A stretch of 64,000 nt of DNA, taken from Cydia pomonella. Taxonomy: Eukaryota > Arthropoda > Insecta > Lepidoptera > Tortricidae. The translations under genes and the position numbers were made by a program. Location: the NCBI RefSeq assembly GCF_033807575.1, contig NC_084720.1, positions 18,483,570 to 18,547,569 on the forward strand, read 5' to 3'. The stretch's first letter is position 1, and each line of letters opens with the position of its first letter. Positions 62,871-64,000 of this stretch are shown one piece after another. Below the pieces are notes generated by a model that worked only from the letters and a program-made list of their open reading frames with translations, had not been told where the DNA came from and made no database searches.

Positions 62871-63588
62871 TAAATAAATAATAAATATAATAGGGACATT
62901 CTTACACAAATACACTAAGTCCCATGGAGAGCCAAGAAGGCTTGTGTGTACTCAGACAACGATATATTATTATATAATATACAAATACTCAAATACATAG
63001 AAAACATCCATGACTCGGGAACAATAGTACATTGTGCAACGAGGGGGGTAAGTGAAATTTTGGATACGAGGGTGGTAATTCCCGACAGCCGTAGGCTGGA
63101 GGGAATTAAAGACTCGAGTTTGCAAAATTCTTACCCCCGGAGTTCCACACAATGTGAAATCACACTTGCGAAGAAAAAACTAAATTTTAAGCAAAATAAT
63201 TCTTAAATACGGTGACATATCAAACTTTCGTCCGCCATTTTGTAATTTTTTGGCAGGTGAGGCATCGAAGGCACAGACCTATTCGGCATTCAGCCACGAT
63301 TGAAAAAATAGTTAAATTAATCAAATTCAATATGTAATTTTAAAAATAAACAAAAATATTAAATTATACACGTCAGTATTTTAAAAGTAAAACTCATTTA
63401 TGCTACTTGGTTTGTATGAATAAGTGACATAATTAAAGGAAAAAGCTATAGCTTTTTTCACAATCCATAACTCCCGAGGGAACAAAATAGGCGTTTGTCC
63501 ATCAGCACACCTGCATGAAATAAGATCTTTTTCGAGCAAGTGTGATGAAAATATCTTTGCTCAACACACAAATAAATGCCCTTACCTT
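62871..63588 (-). mobile_element. SINE family 1, split by a ~520-bp insertion
   Basis: 62871-63028 holds the tail and body (complement of GACATTCTTACACAAATACA, ACATAGAAAACATCCATGAC). 63552-63588 holds the next part (CTCAACACACAAATAAATGC, CCTTACC). The tRNA head beyond 63588 is lost. Confidence 0.75.
63029..63551. mobile_element. unclassified insertion in the SINE
   Basis: It starts GTACATTGTGCAACGAGGGG and ends CGAGCAAGTGTGATGAAAA. The last ~110 bp match 36497-36617. ATA lies near both junctions. The interior has no recognised protein. Confidence 0.55.
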
Positions 63589-63904
63589 AATACATATTTT
63601 GCCATAGAACTACGACATTCAAATAATATTACACCATTATACTACAATTATATTACAAAATTATAAGGTATACTTTTGGAAGGCGTCTAATTTTACATGA
63701 TAGCTAAATTGTATAAAGATAGGTACGGAGCATTCCATGTCGCGTGATCTAAGACGGTTTTTTTGTATATCCATAATGTAATTATTTTTGTTTGATTTTA
63801 ACACGTTCTTGGTCATAAATTTACTTTACATATACTGTGGTCTGGCTCATATAGTCTTTAAGGAAATTTGTTACTTATCTTACATATAAATTTACTTTAC
63901 ATAT
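63589..63904. other. no gene seen
   Basis: Unassigned A+T-rich spacer. Confidence 0.4.
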
Positions 63905-64000
63905 ATTGTAGAGATCGCTCTGTAGCGATAAGGCCGCCTGTTGTTTACCTCTATCTTCATGTTTTTTATGTGTTTCCATGTATTTTTTGTTCAGAGGTTG
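63905..64000 (+). mobile_element. LINE 3' tail, cut by the window end
   Basis: GAGATCGCTCTGTAGCGATA and AAGGCCGCCTGTTGTTTACC match the LINE 3' end at 13520. It continues beyond the window. Confidence 0.6.

Noticed and set aside
1..64000. CRISPR arrays, bacterial operons, riboswitches, rRNA genes
   Set aside because: Nothing of this kind was seen. The direct repeats present are tandem duplications or dispersed transposons of an insect genome.

Overview
The window looks like intergenic DNA from a moth or butterfly (Lepidoptera). It is A+T-rich and full of repeats I recognise as lepidopteran: tRNA-derived SINEs, many short 5'-truncated LINE ends, foldback and TIR MITEs, a BEL/Pao LTR retrotransposon and an R4/Dong-like element sitting in a (TAA)n tract. 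I found no host protein-coding gene. Every long open frame that can be recognised belongs to a transposable element. The order Lepidoptera is inferred from repeat families known to me, not from a database search.

Layout. 1-4557: 3' part of a BEL/Pao element with an uninterrupted pol frame (protease end, RT, RNase H, integrase, C-terminal domain) and a 3' LTR. 4558-9500: old repeats in nested chains, a DUF4780-like fragment at 7239-7541 and a SINE at 7777-8090. 9500-10620: Dong-like tail, then an RTE-type LINE split by a perfect 163-bp MITE, then a SINE. 11-16.6 kb: MITEs and LINE 3' ends, including two copies of a compound repeat. 16.8-21.8 kb: SINEs, a tRNA-like cloverleaf repeat, MITEs, and an unexplained 133-codon frame. 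24.8-26.8 kb: two mariner-type TIR elements. 27-31.3 kb: two deeply nested cassettes, one holding the R4/Dong-like endonuclease frame. 31.6-36.5 kb: a run of MITEs and a 511-bp tandem duplication. 36.5-49.8 kb: LINE, SINE and hAT-type remnants and simple repeats. 50-56.7 kb: a SINE carrying a piece of a Ran GTPase pseudogene, then five LINE C-terminal fragments from different families. 57-64 kb: MITEs, LINE fragments, a hAT-type element with an 8-bp target duplication, and a LINE tail running off the edge.

How it fits together. The elements are layered, and target duplications allow relative dating: SINEs hold MITEs (45.9-46.5 kb), MITEs hold LINEs (28.3-29.9 kb), and LINE tails hold MITEs (14.2 kb). 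Autonomous partners are mostly absent or broken. The BEL element is the only one with an apparently intact enzyme-coding frame, but its 5' end lies outside the window. I did not find a new multi-gene system. The most unusual items are the Ran fragment inside a SINE, the nested cassettes, the cloverleaf with an ATC anticodon, and a 1.3-kb TIR element with a possible tiny first exon.
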